NCBI RefSeq assembly: GCF_020886315.1
Contig: NZ_AP025226.1
Location: 832,001 to 896,000 of the forward strand
Length of the DNA stretch: 64,000 nt
Reading direction: 5' to 3'
Source: Saccharolobus caldissimus
GTDB taxonomy: Archaea > Thermoproteota > Thermoprotei_A > Sulfolobales > Sulfolobaceae
The translations under genes and the position numbers were made by a program. Positions 1-10,627 of this stretch are shown here, piece after piece; position 1 is the first letter of the stretch, and every line of letters begins with the position of its first letter. Under the pieces are notes generated by a model, which was given only the letters and a program-made list of their open reading frames with translations, was not told where the DNA came from and did not search any database.

Positions 1-630
1 AGGTAAAACTACGTTTAATCTATTTTCTCCATTCTGAGAATAAATACCTTTAGGCAAATAAACGTTTAGTGTAATGTTAAACATTGGATTAGTAGTTGGA
101 TTAAAGATTACGAAAGTTAAGGGCACTAATCCCTCTCCAACCTGAGCAAAGGTTAATTGTTGTGATGTCCCCCAGAATATCTCTTCTAAGATAGGGAAAG
201 TAACATTATATATGGGTATGGTTATCATTTGTGTAATCTGGTTTTGAGTCCCAGTTAACGTATTTTGATATATTATTGTTAAGGGTACATTGTATATACC
301 AGCTTTAGCATTTGGGAGTACGTTTAAGAAAAATGTTATTTGTGAAGTCGTAAGTGAGGATGACGTAACTGAGCCATAAGCTATAGATGAACCTCCTTCT
401 GAAGTTATTGGAGTGTTAACTAGGTTTAGTATTGCATATACTATCTGATAACCTAAAGGTTGAGATACTATAACATAAAATGGGGTATCATTATATCCAG
501 GATGAGCTTTAATGGGATTTTGTGGGGTACCCCAACCCCATCCTGACACTACTACTGTTTGGGAATTTGAAATATTCGAGAACGAAATTAATATGATGAC
601 AATAAATAGAAGTATAAGTAATTTTCTCAT
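1..630 (-). CDS. Secreted or membrane-anchored protein of an ABC exporter locus (C-terminus outside window)
   Basis: Open on the minus strand from ATG at 630 to the window edge, so only the first 210 residues are visible. It begins with a charged start MRKLL and a long hydrophobic stretch up to about residue 22, a signal peptide or anchor. The rest is rich in Thr, Ser, Asn and beta-prone residues with several N-x-S/T sequons, as in Sulfolobales surface proteins. Its ATG overlaps the stop of the upstream ABC ATPase (ATGA), so the two are translationally coupled. I infer an extracytoplasmic partner of that ABC system; the missing end could carry the FtsX-like membrane part. Family not recognised. 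Confidence 0.75.
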   Translation of the reverse strand, partial: MRKLLILLFIVIILISFSNISNSQTVVVSGWGWGTPQNPIKAHPGYNDTPFYVIVSQPLGYQIVYAILNLVNTPITSEGGSSIAYGSVTSSSLTTSQITFFLNVLPNAKAGIYNVPLTIIYQNTLTGTQNQITQMITIPIYNVTFPILEEIFWGTSQQLTFAQVGEGLVPLTFVIFNPTTNPMFNITLNVYLPKGIYSQNGENRLNVVLP

Positions 631-1304
631 TTTTCCTCACCGACTATTTTTCCGTCTCTAATATAGATTTTTCTTCTAGCATAACTCGCTACTTCTTTGT
701 CATGAGTTACAACTACTATAGTTGTTTTTAGTTCTTCATTAATTTTCTTAAATATGTTCATTACTATCTTAGCGTTAGTACTATCTAGATTCCCAGTAGG
801 CTCATCAGCTAATACTATCTTCGGATTCTGAGCTAAAGCCCTAGCTATTGCTACCCTTTGTTGTTGCCCTCCAGAAAGTTCAGTAGGTTTCTTTCTTATT
901 AGACCTTCTAATCCCACGAGTTTTAGTGCGTTTATTGCTATTTCCTCTCTTTTCCTTTTTGGTAAGCCTCTAGCTACTAAGGGCAATTCCACATTTTGTA
1001 AAACTGATAATCTAGGAATTAAATTAAAGTTCTGAAATACAAAGCCTATATACTCATTTCTAATTTTAGATACTTCACTATCATTTAGTTTCGTAACGTC
1101 CATGTTATAGATATAAACCTTACCTTCTGTCGGTCTATCTAAAACTCCTATAATTGATAAGAGTGTTGACTTCCCACTCCCTGAAGGACCTAATATTGCT
1201 AAAAACTCACCTTCCTCTATTGATAGATTAATATTATTTAACGCTATAGTCTTTACGTTTCCCTCATAGATTTTAGATACATTCTCAAGTCTGACCACAT
1301 TCAT
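627..1304 (-). CDS. ABC transporter ATP-binding protein, LolD/MacB type
   Basis: Nucleotide-binding subunit of an ABC exporter. It shows Walker A GPSGSGKST near residue 37, a Q-loop FVFQNFNL, the signature LSGGQQQR, Walker B IVLADEPTGNLDS and the switch His in VVTHD. The signature and the ADEPTGNLD wording match the LolD/MacB/FtsE group, which works with FtsX-like permeases. The reading frame extends to a TTG at 1346, but ATG at 1304 (MNVVRLENV) fits the family N-terminus. The downstream gene starts inside its stop codon (ATGA at 627-630) and encodes a signal-peptide protein, probably its extracellular or membrane partner. Substrate unknown. Confidence 0.9.
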   Translation of the reverse strand: MNVVRLENVSKIYEGNVKTIALNNINLSIEEGEFLAILGPSGSGKSTLLSIIGVLDRPTEGKVYIYNMDVTKLNDSEVSKIRNEYIGFVFQNFNLIPRLSVLQNVELPLVARGLPKRKREEIAINALKLVGLEGLIRKKPTELSGGQQQRVAIARALAQNPKIVLADEPTGNLDSTNAKIVMNIFKKINEELKTTIVVVTHDKEVASYARRKIYIRDGKIVGEEK

Positions 1305-1391
1305 ATATATAGGTATTACGGGAGACAGTTTAAACGTGTTTTCCAAAGTAGGTTATCATAAATTTAAAAGTTATATTGCAATAGAGAATTT

Positions 1392-2711
1392 ATGAAATAT
1401 ACTGAGACTGCTCCCAAGCTTTTTATGAATACTGGAACTAGATTTCCTAGAAGAATCATTTGGGCTATGGGCTTAATTAAGAGATCTTGTGCTAAGGTAA
1501 ATGCTGAGTTAGGCTTAATAGATAAAAAGATAGCTGACGCAATAATTAAAGCATCAGAAGACTTGATGAACGGCAAATTAGATGATAAGATAATTCTCGA
1601 TGTTTTTCAAACGGGTTCTGGAACTGGGCTTAATATGAATGTTAATGAGGTTATAGCGGAACTAGCTTCTAGCTATTCTGGACTTAAGGTTCATCCAAAT
1701 GATCATGTGAATTTTGGTCAATCATCGAACGATACAGTGCCAACGGCAATAAGAATTGCAGCTGTTGCTGAAGTTAACGATAAATTACTGCCATCTTTAC
1801 AGAAAATTATATCCTCACTAAATAGAAAGGCTGAGGAATATAAGGACGTCATAAAGGCTGGAAGAACTCATTTAAGAGATGCCTTACCAGTTACTTTAGG
1901 TCAGGAATTATCAGCATATGCTGATGCTTTTCAGCATGATTATGAACAAATTGTAAATATTTTAGAATATGTTAAAGAATTGCCTATAGGAGGTACTGCT
2001 ACGGGAACTGGATTAAATACTCATCCTGAATTCCAAGAAAGGGTTATTAGTGAGTTAAATAAAAGTACTGCGTTAGGTTTTAAACCAGCTAATAGATTTA
2101 GGGCTATGAGATTGTTAACTGATTTACTGTTATTAAGTGGGTCTATAAGAAATATTGCAATAGATCTTTATAGATTAAGTCAAGATATAAGACTTATGTT
2201 CTCTGGTCCCTTTACTGGTCTTAATGAAATTGACTTACCTACACAAGAGGAAATAGCTGGAAGCTCAATTATGCCAGGAAAGACTAATCCGGTCACTGTA
2301 GAAGCTTCTCTATTAATTTCCGCTCAAGTAGTTGGATTAGACCACGCAAATCAATTTGTTTCAATGTTAGGTGAGTTCGAGTTATCCATGGGGATTCCTC
2401 TAATGGGTTATAATATAATTACTGAAGTGAATTTAATTTCAGAAGCATTGAATAAGATTTCATCTCTAGTCATTGATGGTATGGTAGCAAATGTGGAAAA
2501 AATGAAGAGATACGCAGAATCCTCACCTTCTCTTATAACCGTTATTTCTCCGATTATAGGATATGATAAAGCCTCAGAAATAGGAAAGAAACTAAATAAG
2601 GGACTTTCTATACGTGAAGCTTTAAGGGAGTTAGGGTATAAAGATGAAGAAATAGATAAAATATTAGACTTAAAGAGACTAGTACAACCTGGATTTACTA
2701 CTAATAAATAA
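1392..2711 (+). CDS. fumC: Fumarate hydratase, class II
   Basis: Interconverts fumarate and malate in the citric acid cycle. At 439 residues it is slightly shorter than bacterial FumC (about 460). The substrate-site segment [14 protein letters not shown] lies near residue 75, [14 protein letters not shown] near 101, the [11 protein letters not shown] segment near 200, and the superfamily signature [11 protein letters not shown] near 290, containing the catalytic-loop Ser. It could in principle be an aspartase, but the residues and the aconitase gene in the same window favour fumarase. It is transcribed alone, with a TATA-like TTTAAAAG about 25-30 bases before the ATG, suggesting a leaderless mRNA. 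Confidence 0.93.
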   Translation: MKYTETAPKLFMNTGTRFPRRIIWAMGLIKRSCAKVNAELGLIDKKIADAIIKASEDLMNGKLDDKIILDVFQTGSGTGLNMNVNEVIAELASSYSGLKVHPNDHVNFGQSSNDTVPTAIRIAAVAEVNDKLLPSLQKIISSLNRKAEEYKDVIKAGRTHLRDALPVTLGQELSAYADAFQHDYEQIVNILEYVKELPIGGTATGTGLNTHPEFQERVISELNKSTALGFKPANRFRAMRLLTDLLLLSGSIRNIAIDLYRLSQDIRLMFSGPFTGLNEIDLPTQEEIAGSSIMPGKTNPVTVEASLLISAQVVGLDHANQFVSMLGEFELSMGIPLMGYNIITEVNLISEALNKISSLVIDGMVANVEKMKRYAESSPSLITVISPIIGYDKASEIGKKLNKGLSIREALRELGYKDEEIDKILDLKRLVQPGFTTNK

Positions 2712-2759
2712 TCCATATAAAAAATTTGTATACATTCTTTTTTGTAATTTATTCTCTTA

Positions 2760-2888
2760 TTATGGTTTAATTATTTTTAGCTGTTTACACTGAGATAAAC
2801 ATTCCTCTATATCTATAAATTTCCATTGATTTGAGGGCATGAAACATTGTTGAATGCAAGGATCTTCTATCCTATTCATTGTCTGCAT
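2760..2888 (-). CDS. Putative 42-residue microprotein with twin CX3C motif
   Basis: A short minus-strand frame in the gap between fumC and the next gene. ATG at 2888 is preceded by GGTGAT, a good Sulfolobales ribosome site. The peptide has exactly four cysteines arranged as two CxxxC pairs (residues 11/15 and 30/34), with a Trp between them and a basic tail KQLKIIKP. The even Cys layout and the ribosome site argue for a real gene, either metal-binding or a disulfide hairpin. No family recognised; it may be chance. Confidence 0.5.
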   Translation of the reverse strand: MQTMNRIEDPCIQQCFMPSNQWKFIDIEECLSQCKQLKIIKP

Positions 2889-2957
2889 AACATCACCAAA
2901 TAAATTTGATAGATAAGAGAGGAAAAAATTTTTTCTATTTTGATTTAAGGAAAGAAT

Positions 2958-3404
2958 ATGAAGGAAAAAGTTGGAAATTTAGAGTTGGAAGTTGAGGCCA
3001 TAATAGAGCTTAATGGGCAGGAATATAAGGTTGTTAATGTTCCTAATGCAGATGAGTATAAGGGGTTCCCAGTATCGTGGGATTTCGTAAAAAATCATAT
3101 GTTAACATGGAGACCTTATTTTAAAGCAAAAATGATTGAAATAAATAATCAATTAATTCCTGCAGTAGGTAATTTTCTATTAAATATGGATGAAGAGATG
3201 TACGAGTTTCTTCTCGATATTTATTACACATTTAAGGTTAATAAACCTTCAATAGAAACTAATATCAGTACAGTTATTACTAGGCAGATTGAGAAGCTTG
3301 AGGAGAAATTAGGTAAGAGGTTTAATGAAGAAGAGAAAACGAGACTTTATATTAGATTTGGAATTGAAGCAGCAATTTTAAGGGATCTAGGTGTAATAAA
3401 TTGA
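2958..3404 (+). CDS. Hypothetical protein, 148 residues
   Basis: I do not recognise a family. It has a beta-rich N-terminus (LELEVEAIIELNGQEYKVVNV), a central aromatic segment PVSWDFVKNHMLTW, and an acidic helical C-terminus (EKLEEKLGKRFNEEEKTRL). There are no cysteines, signal peptide or membrane segments, so it should be a soluble cytoplasmic protein. The stop overlaps the TTG start of the OsmC gene, so the two form a two-gene operon and may share a role in redox or peroxide defence; that role is inference from position only. Confidence 0.8.
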   Translation: MKEKVGNLELEVEAIIELNGQEYKVVNVPNADEYKGFPVSWDFVKNHMLTWRPYFKAKMIEINNQLIPAVGNFLLNMDEEMYEFLLDIYYTFKVNKPSIETNISTVITRQIEKLEEKLGKRFNEEEKTRLYIRFGIEAAILRDLGVIN

Positions 3405-3814
3405 TAATTACGTTTACAGCTGAGGGTAAGTTAGAAGGGGATAAGGTTACTATAAGTTTGAAAGATTTCGATTATAAAATAGGATTAATAGGTTCAGATT
3501 ATCCTACTCCTGAGGAATTCTGTCTAGCCTCTGCCTTATCTTGCCTTATCTTAACCATATATTATATTGCTAAAGAAAAGAATGTAGAGATAAAGTCCAT
3601 TGAAGGTTACATCGAGGGTAAAATGGATCCTAAAGGATTTCAGGGAGAAGACAAAATACCTCCTGGTTTATTAGAGGTAAATTACGATTTAGTAATAGAA
3701 AGTAGTGATAGTAGGATTAACGAGATATTAGAAGAGGCAGAAAAAAGATGTCCTATGAGAGATACCTTAACTAGAAGTGTTAAAGTTAATATAAAATGGA
3801 GGATCAAAAGTTGA
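3401..3814 (+). CDS. OsmC/Ohr family protein
   Basis: OsmC-fold protein, a family that reduces organic hydroperoxides using a reactive Cys pair. The family layout is visible: an N-terminal beta region, the helix segment TPEEFCLASALSCLILTIYYIAKE with two cysteines, and the C-terminal segment RCPMRDTLTRSVKVNIKW, where the conserved CPxxxTL-type motif is seen. Length (137) is normal. It starts with TTG at 3401 overlapping the stop of the upstream gene (TTGA), so it is coupled to it. Substrate unknown; some archaeal members are not peroxidases. Confidence 0.88.
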   Translation: MIITFTAEGKLEGDKVTISLKDFDYKIGLIGSDYPTPEEFCLASALSCLILTIYYIAKEKNVEIKSIEGYIEGKMDPKGFQGEDKIPPGLLEVNYDLVIESSDSRINEILEEAEKRCPMRDTLTRSVKVNIKWRIKS

Positions 3815-3855
3815 CTTTTTTAAATTTTATCCTTAAAATAGATATGGTGAATATA

Positions 3856-4209
3856 ATGAATACAAATGAGGAAAGTATATTAAAACCTGGGGAGAGGGAA
3901 AGTAGAGAAATAGTAGGCTACATTCAAATGCTTTTGGATTCACTTAACGATTTTATGATAAAATATAAGTTAGATTTACAAAATCTAGGAGTTATGAATA
4001 GACTTGTAGTATTGACTGAAATTATTACTATGCATAAATATAATCCGGAAATATATATGTCTTCTAACTCTCAGAAAATGAGTTATTGGGATGAATTAGT
4101 TAGTATAATCCAGAAAATAAAGCAAGATCAAAAATTGGCTAAAGACTTAAATGATATAGAGGATCTAATCAACAAAATTAATGAACTGCGAGCTTATGCT
4201 AGATTTTAA
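3856..4209 (+). CDS. Hypothetical helical protein, 117 residues
   Basis: Unrecognised, predominantly alpha-helical (repeated hydrophobic spacing from about residue 20 on) with no cysteines and no membrane segment. The open frame runs back to 3796, but ATG at 3856 is preceded by GGTGA at 3846-3850 with 5-base spacing, and a TATA-like TTTAAATTTTAT lies near 3820. I therefore take 3856 as the start, giving MNTNEESILKPG. The 3' end overlaps the convergent gene at 4199 by 11 bases. Confidence 0.75.
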   Translation: MNTNEESILKPGERESREIVGYIQMLLDSLNDFMIKYKLDLQNLGVMNRLVVLTEIITMHKYNPEIYMSSNSQKMSYWDELVSIIQKIKQDQKLAKDLNDIEDLINKINELRAYARF

Positions 4210-4840
4210 TTAAAACTTCTGGAAGTGATTCTCTAGCTTTCTTGAGATGTTTTTCTATTTCGTTCTTTGCTAAATATTTAAATGGCCCCTTATACCACTC
4301 TTTCATTTTAATTCTGCTTCCACTACCTTCTGAAGTAATATAGAAATCAAAGCCAAATAAAATTGTAAATAATGGAGTTTTTTGAGAAGCAAAGTATCTA
4401 GTTATATATCTAGACTCATCTATTTTTACATCGTACACTGTAAGTGGAGTATCCCAGCTTATAATCCACTTTATCCTCAGTAAGTAAACTTTTTCCCTTA
4501 ACATGGATACAGCTTTAATCTGTGGTATGAACACAGTTAAGATTGCAGGATTAGTGAGTTTTTCACTAACATTTTTAGGAGGTAACGGTATTAATAGATC
4601 TATAGTATCACTAACTGAATTCTTTATTTCACTTGACTTCTTTAGCTTTATAAAATATCCGCTTTGACTTTCGTATTCTTCACACTCATAGTCAAGTTCT
4701 TCACAGACTTCTTTAACGATCTCTCTTCCATCCTTATCAACTTTAAATACGTACTCTGACTCGTTTGATTGTATATTCTGCATTACTATGAATTTCTTTA
4801 TTGTATTATCTTTCTCTAATGTCAAATCAATCTCTTTCAT
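4199..4840 (-). CDS. Hypothetical protein, possible START/SRPBCC-like fold
   Basis: 213 residues, soluble, Lys/Glu-rich, with alternating beta strands in the second half (KVYLLRIKWIISW, SRYITRYFASQ, FTILFGFDFYITSEGSGSRIKMKEW) and a final helix. A run of antiparallel strands ending in a long helix is what START/SRPBCC proteins look like, and Sulfolobales have orphan members, but I see no diagnostic motif, so this is only a fold guess. Transcribed alone; a TATA-like AATAAAATATCC lies just upstream of the ATG at 4840. Confidence 0.7.
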   Translation of the reverse strand: MKEIDLTLEKDNTIKKFIVMQNIQSNESEYVFKVDKDGREIVKEVCEELDYECEEYESQSGYFIKLKKSSEIKNSVSDTIDLLIPLPPKNVSEKLTNPAILTVFIPQIKAVSMLREKVYLLRIKWIISWDTPLTVYDVKIDESRYITRYFASQKTPLFTILFGFDFYITSEGSGSRIKMKEWYKGPFKYLAKNEIEKHLKKARESLPEVLIKI

Positions 4841-5056
4841 ATATGTATAGGATATTTTATTATTAAGTAAAAAGCTTTACTTTAAACTATTTCTTAAAAT
4901 CTTTCAAAAGCTAGTTTTCAAAACATTTCTATTTATATATAAACTTATTGTTTGATATTTATGCAAAAGCATCTTTCATTATATATTTATTAGATTTACT
5001 ATGATATAATTTAATTTATTCTAATATACCATTATTAAAAATAGTGATAAAAATTA

Positions 5057-6157
<1,101 letters not shown>

Positions 6158-6158
6158 T

Positions 6159-6605
6159 CTATAGCCTCTTGCACGTTAATTTTTCAGAGGCTATTAATTC
6201 CTTTAGTTTTTGTATAGCTTGTTGTCCAGTATATAATTGTTTTAACTCTTCTGGGTTACTCATTTTCATTTTTACTAACCATCCCTTTCCGTAGGGGTCT
6301 TGATTTATTATAACGGGACTTTTTTCAACTTCTGCATTTACTTCAACTACTTCTCCGCTTACAGGTGCTGGAACTGGTCCAGCCCATTTTCCACTTTCCA
6401 TTGTAGCAACTGGTCTTCCCTTTTCTACTTTAGTACCCTTCTTCTTTATTCTAACCTTAACTATTTTTCCAGCCATGGTCTGGGCTAAATCCGTTATTCC
6501 GACAACTATTGTATCAGAACTTTCTAGTCTAGCCCATACAGTATTTTTACCTTCTATATAATAGTATAAATTCTCTGGTAGCTCACAATTTGATTCAACT
6601 ACCAT
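6159..6605 (-). CDS. lbpA: Lipoate-binding protein, LbpA/GcvH-like (first copy)
   Basis: Lipoyl-carrier protein with the GcvH fold. The segment TDLAQTMAGKIVKVRIKKKG precedes the lipoylation hairpin MESGKWAGPVPAPVSGEV, with the modified Lys at residue 73, and the usual INQDPYGKGWLVKMK segment follows. True glycine-cleavage H proteins usually read ESVKAAS around this Lys; the KWxG variant is shared with the second copy at 31418. No glycine-cleavage P or T gene is in the window, so a role as sulfur-oxidation LbpA is plausible. The frame extends to TTG 6629, but ATG 6605 is the natural start. It forms an operon with the ligase downstream. Confidence 0.88.
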   Translation of the reverse strand: MVVESNCELPENLYYYIEGKNTVWARLESSDTIVVGITDLAQTMAGKIVKVRIKKKGTKVEKGRPVATMESGKWAGPVPAPVSGEVVEVNAEVEKSPVIINQDPYGKGWLVKMKMSNPEELKQLYTGQQAIQKLKELIASEKLTCKRL

Positions 6606-6830
6606 GTTAATCCCTATTATACTCCTCAATTTAACTAAAAAAGTTTGCTTTAAAAAGCAGTTATCAAAAAAATGAGAATAACATCAGAGTGTTAACTTAC
6701 ACTTGAATAAAGCCATTTATCCCTATATTTATTTTTTATTAACATAATGAATTTATTATATCAGCTACTTGTTTCATGTAATAAATCTGTGGTAATTTAG
6801 CCTTTTTAGTCTTAGAATTTAGTTTATGGT

Positions 6831-7856
6831 ATGAACGTTAAGGAAAGGATGTTATTGGAGAGTTGGCTTTTATGGAGTACCTCCTATTATCTATACATAC
6901 CCTTTCTTTCGATTTACTTATCATCCTTCATACCAGAACTCAAACTGAGCCTATTATATGCTGGAGTTCAAGCTATTTCATTACCATATCCTATTATAGG
7001 TGCAAGGTTAAGTAAGAAGAACAAAATTTTTCCAATAGTTATAGGCATGTCTTTATCTGGTTTAGGTCTAATTTTATTAGTTATTTCAAAAAATCTTTAT
7101 GAAGCGTTAATTTTCATGGCAATTAATTACCTTTTTTACTTATCACTTCCCTCCTATTATTCATTAATGGCTGAAATTGGAGAAGGGATTATAACGAAAG
7201 TTTGGTCTTTATCAATAATTCCTTCAATAATTATGCCCGCTGTTGGGGGAATTATAGCTCAGTATTTTGGATTAAGAGTATTATTTATACTAAGTGGATT
7301 TCTCTTATCTCTTTCTTTCCTTCCTCTATTAAATTTGAATATAAGCAATTTCACTAATGATAATTTTAAGTTGAGATTCACGTTAGGTACTTTAATCGTT
7401 ATCATTATCATATTACCTATTGCCATGGCATCTCCTTATATTTATTTAGTAATATATAAACATTTTAATTTAACAAAAGAACAAGTAGGGTTTATTGCAA
7501 CATTAGCAGAAATATTAGGGATGCTATTAAGTTTATTTTCCTCGAAATTTATTTCGAAAAAGAAATATCTTCTCTCATTTTCACTATTTATTTTTTCTCT
7601 TATAATTTTCTATAATTTTTCACCATTTGTTGCTATTTTCTTCGGGAGCTGGGAGGCTATAATACCTCTAACTTTGGAGTACTTTCCCTCTAATAGAAAA
7701 AATCCCGAGGATTTTGCTTTAATAAACGTAATGCAGGGAATAGGCTGGGTTTCGGGATATTTGCTAGACTATTCCTTTAATAATGTAAAACTTTTGCTGA
7801 TAAGTAGTAGTGTGATAGCTTTTTTATCAGCATGCATAATTTTAATTAAGAAGTGA
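6831..7856 (+). CDS. Major facilitator superfamily transporter
   Basis: 341 residues, almost entirely hydrophobic, with about ten to eleven predicted membrane helices. The cytoplasmic loop between helices 2 and 3 reads GARLSKKNK, a weak form of the MFS motif G-x3-D-R/K. It is shorter than the typical 380-420 residues. The final codons overlap the GTG start of a small winged-helix protein (GTGA), so the two are cotranscribed, suggesting a transporter with its own regulator. Substrate cannot be told. About 225 bases without a clear gene lie upstream, after lbpA. Confidence 0.85.
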   Translation: MNVKERMLLESWLLWSTSYYLYIPFLSIYLSSFIPELKLSLLYAGVQAISLPYPIIGARLSKKNKIFPIVIGMSLSGLGLILLVISKNLYEALIFMAINYLFYLSLPSYYSLMAEIGEGIITKVWSLSIIPSIIMPAVGGIIAQYFGLRVLFILSGFLLSLSFLPLLNLNISNFTNDNFKLRFTLGTLIVIIIILPIAMASPYIYLVIYKHFNLTKEQVGFIATLAEILGMLLSLFSSKFISKKKYLLSFSLFIFSLIIFYNFSPFVAIFFGSWEAIIPLTLEYFPSNRKNPEDFALINVMQGIGWVSGYLLDYSFNNVKLLLISSSVIAFLSACIILIKK

Positions 7857-8140
7857 ACCCAATGAATGTGAAGGAATTGGCTATACTTACATTACTCTCA
7901 GAAGGAGAGCTAAGTGTTAAAGAAATTGAAGAATATACTGGTATTTCTAGGAAAAATTTAATAAAAACTGTTAGAAAATTAGAGAGAAAAGGGTATATTC
8001 AAAAAAAGGCTTATATAGGCGATGATGTTATAATTGAAATAACAGAATATGGAATGGAAGCATTGTACAAGAATTTCATATATTTAAGAGATTTGATAAA
8101 TGAAATGGAAAATATTTTATGTACGAAATTTGATTGTTAG
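7853..8140 (+). CDS. MarR/ArsR-like winged-helix DNA-binding protein
   Basis: 95 residues. The segment LTLLSEGELSVKEIEEYTGISRKNLIKTVRKLERKGYIQKK is a clear winged helix-turn-helix with recognition helix at about residues 32-46, followed by the wing and a C-terminal dimerisation helix. GTG at 7853 overlaps the stop of the MFS gene; ATG at 7862 is an alternative. Being coupled to a transporter, it probably represses that operon in response to the transported compound (inference). The final residues contain two cysteines (CTKFDC), which could sense redox or metal. Confidence 0.85.
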   Translation: MNPMNVKELAILTLLSEGELSVKEIEEYTGISRKNLIKTVRKLERKGYIQKKAYIGDDVIIEITEYGMEALYKNFIYLRDLINEMENILCTKFDC

Positions 8141-9030
8141 GCAAATATATTGTAAAAGTCGAAGATACGTTTCAATTTATAGAAAAGTGGATGAGCATCA
8201 TTTCTAGAATAATAATTAAAACCTTTTAATAAGGTTTCATCGGTAACGTAAACCTTAACCACATTAACACCATATATTCCATACATGTAGTATGGAGAAA
8301 CCTTATCTACTATATTTAAGAAATCTTCAATAAAATCATATATTTCAATTACGTAACTGTTTTTATCTGAAACTTCTGATATTATGGGAACTCCTTCATC
8401 TTTTGTATATCCTTCTAATTCGTATTCGTATGTATATGATGCATGGATCTTAAAGGATTTCTTATTTCCATCGTATTCTACTAAAAGTGCTAAAGGTTTA
8501 AGAGTTGCTAATTTCCTTATTTGAAACTTAAATTCTTTCTTATCATCGATTTCTTTTTCATAAATGTATACTTTCTTAGGCCTCTCATATAATTTCATAG
8601 TAGCCTTAGTTATAACTCCAAATAGTCCTTGAGAGCCTATAACAATTCTCCATCTAATCTTACCAAATGTCGTGATGAAATCTACCCATTCCGTAAAATC
8701 CCAAGGAGTACCAAAAGCAGTTGAAAGACTTGAAATTTCGTTTAAAGCTAATAAACCTCCAACACTACCATCATAAATTGATGGAAAAAGCAGGTTCTTC
8801 TGTATTGCTTCCTCTCTAATTTTCTGGACATCAGCTCCACTATCTGCTATAACTTTATTATCTTTTATCTCAAAATTATTTAAATTGATTGTAGAAAGTG
8901 TTATATCACATTTAAATTCCCTTCTTAAATGTTTCCCAAATCCTATTATTCCTATTTTCTGCCTACTTAACTTAGCATCAGTGATGATTTGATATATCTC
9001 CTTCTCGTCAGCTGGTTTTACTTCTATCAC
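8137..9030 (-). CDS. FAD-binding (PCMH-type) oxidoreductase subunit, GlcE-like
   Basis: 297 residues. The N-terminal half matches the FAD-linked oxidase domain: IGIIGFGKHLRREFKCDITLST followed by the segment KVIADSGADVQKIREEA and the glycine-rich GSVGGLLALNE and GSQGLFGVITKATMKL, which contact FAD in this family. It is shorter than full D-lactate/glycolate dehydrogenases (about 450), resembling the GlcE subunit. No GlcD-like partner or ferredoxin gene is adjacent. Starts with GTG at 9030 and shares a 51-base promoter region with purE. Substrate unknown. Confidence 0.82.
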   Translation of the reverse strand: MIEVKPADEKEIYQIITDAKLSRQKIGIIGFGKHLRREFKCDITLSTINLNNFEIKDNKVIADSGADVQKIREEAIQKNLLFPSIYDGSVGGLLALNEISSLSTAFGTPWDFTEWVDFITTFGKIRWRIVIGSQGLFGVITKATMKLYERPKKVYIYEKEIDDKKEFKFQIRKLATLKPLALLVEYDGNKKSFKIHASYTYEYELEGYTKDEGVPIISEVSDKNSYVIEIYDFIEDFLNIVDKVSPYYMYGIYGVNVVKVYVTDETLLKGFNYYSRNDAHPLFYKLKRIFDFYNIFA

Positions 9031-9081
9031 ACTTATTTTCTTGATTAAAAAGATATTTAACCTTAAAAGCTAGTTCCTCTT
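9031..9081. promoter_or_regulatory. Compact divergent promoter, FAD oxidase / purE
   Basis: Fifty-one bases separate two divergent GTG starts. A near-palindromic TATTTAA at 9054-9060 sits at the midpoint, about 25 bases from each start codon, the spacing expected for leaderless archaeal transcripts in both directions. The stretch CCTTAAAAG just to its right is an alternative TATA for purE. Confidence 0.6.
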
Positions 9082-9558
9082 GTGCCTAAAGTAGCAGTAA
9101 TTATGGGCAGTAAAACAGATTGGGAATACATGAAAGAGGCAGTGGAAATACTAAAACAGTTTAATGTAGATTGTGAAGTTAAAGTAGTATCAGCACATAG
9201 AACTCCAGAATTTATGATGCAATATGCTAAAGAGGCTTCAAATAGGGGTATTGAAGTTATAATTGCTGGGGCAGGAGGAGCTGCGCATTTACCAGGAATG
9301 GTAGCTTCACTAACTCACCTTCCAGTAATAGGAGTTCCAATTCCTTCTAAACATTTAAACGGACTAGACTCTTTACTTTCTATTGTACAAATGCCTTATG
9401 GAGTCCCAGTTGCTACTGTTGCCATAGGCGGGGCTAAGAATGCGGCACTTTTAGCTGTACGTATTCTTAGTATAAAATATAAAGATTTAGAAGAAAAATT
9501 AAAAAGATTCATGGAAGAGATGAAAAATGATGTACTCAATACTAGATTGGAAGCCTAA
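9082..9558 (+). CDS. purE: N5-carboxyaminoimidazole ribonucleotide mutase
   Basis: Rearranges N5-CAIR to CAIR in purine synthesis. Class I PurE features are plain: [10 protein letters not shown] near the N-terminus, [10 protein letters not shown] (residues about 40-49) and the glycine-rich [11 protein letters not shown]. 158 residues is normal. Starts with GTG at 9082. The 3' end overlaps purK by about 30 bases, as expected for PurE and PurK acting in sequence. Confidence 0.95.
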   Translation: MPKVAVIMGSKTDWEYMKEAVEILKQFNVDCEVKVVSAHRTPEFMMQYAKEASNRGIEVIIAGAGGAAHLPGMVASLTHLPVIGVPIPSKHLNGLDSLLSIVQMPYGVPVATVAIGGAKNAALLAVRILSIKYKDLEEKLKRFMEEMKNDVLNTRLEA

Positions 9559-10627
9559 AATAGGAATATTGGGTGGAGGTCAACTAGGCTGGATGATGAT
9601 ATTAGAAGGGAGAAGATTCCCATTCACATTCTACGTTTTAGAGAGCGATAAGAGCGCACCAGCATGTAAAATTGCAGATAAGTGTTTTAGTCCAGAGCAG
9701 TATAAGGAATTTGTAGACAGTTCAGATATAGTAACTTTCGAATTTGAACACGTTTACGATAAAGCATTAGAATATGCAGAAGAAAGTGGAAAACTTCTTC
9801 CTAAACTTAATACTGTTGAACTTAAGCGAGAAAGATATAAGGAGAAGATCTTTTATAAGGAGCATAACTTGCCTACTCCTAGATTTTTTATTGCAAACGA
9901 TGGCGAAGAGGCGTTAAAGATACTTAAGGAGGAGTTTAATGGTGTAGGAGTGCTAAAAGAGTCTAGAGGAGGATATGATGGAAAAGGTCAGTATTTTATT
10001 AAAAGTGATATAGAAAAATATGAGTTTTTGAAAAATAAGAAGGAAAAATTTGTAGTAGAGGAATACGTTAATTTCGACTTTGAGGCTTCAGTAATTGTAG
10101 TTAGGGATAAAAAGGGAATAATAGCAAATTATCCTCCTACTTTTAATTATAATGAAAAAGGAATACTAGTATATAATTATGGTCCATATTACAATCAAGA
10201 AATAGTTAACATAGGCAAAAAGCTAAGCGAAGAATTAGACTATATTGGCACGATGGGTGTTGAGGTCTTTGTAGTTAATGGTAAAGTATTAATTAACGAG
10301 TTTGCACCTAGAGTTCACAATACTGGACATTACACCTTAGATGGAGCTTTTATATCCCAATTTGAACAGCATCTAAGAGCAATCGTGGGAATTGAACTAG
10401 GATCTACATCAATCATCTCTCCGAGTGGCATGGTAAATATTTTAGGGACTGATAGAGTTCCTCATGAGGTTTTAAGATACGGTAAAATTTATTGGTATTC
10501 GAAAGCTGAAGTGAGAAAAAGGAGAAAAATGGGGCATATTAATGTAGTAGGAAATAATCTTGAGGAGGTTAAGCAAAAAATTGATAAAATTATAGAACTA
10601 ATTTATCCTAATGGGTTAGATTTATGA
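9527..10627 (+). CDS. purK: N5-carboxyaminoimidazole ribonucleotide synthase
   Basis: ATP-dependent carboxylation of AIR to N5-CAIR. ATP-grasp protein of 366 residues: N-terminal [12 protein letters not shown], then the ATP-grasp segment with [13 protein letters not shown] and [15 protein letters not shown], and the metal-binding [16 protein letters not shown] with the family's NE-xxPRxHNxGH signature. Two adjacent ATG codons (9527 and 9530) could start it, both inside the end of purE. Its stop overlaps the start of the ModE-like gene (ATGA). Confidence 0.95.
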   Translation: MMYSILDWKPKIGILGGGQLGWMMILEGRRFPFTFYVLESDKSAPACKIADKCFSPEQYKEFVDSSDIVTFEFEHVYDKALEYAEESGKLLPKLNTVELKRERYKEKIFYKEHNLPTPRFFIANDGEEALKILKEEFNGVGVLKESRGGYDGKGQYFIKSDIEKYEFLKNKKEKFVVEEYVNFDFEASVIVVRDKKGIIANYPPTFNYNEKGILVYNYGPYYNQEIVNIGKKLSEELDYIGTMGVEVFVVNGKVLINEFAPRVHNTGHYTLDGAFISQFEQHLRAIVGIELGSTSIISPSGMVNILGTDRVPHEVLRYGKIYWYSKAEVRKRRKMGHINVVGNNLEEVKQKIDKIIELIYPNGLDL

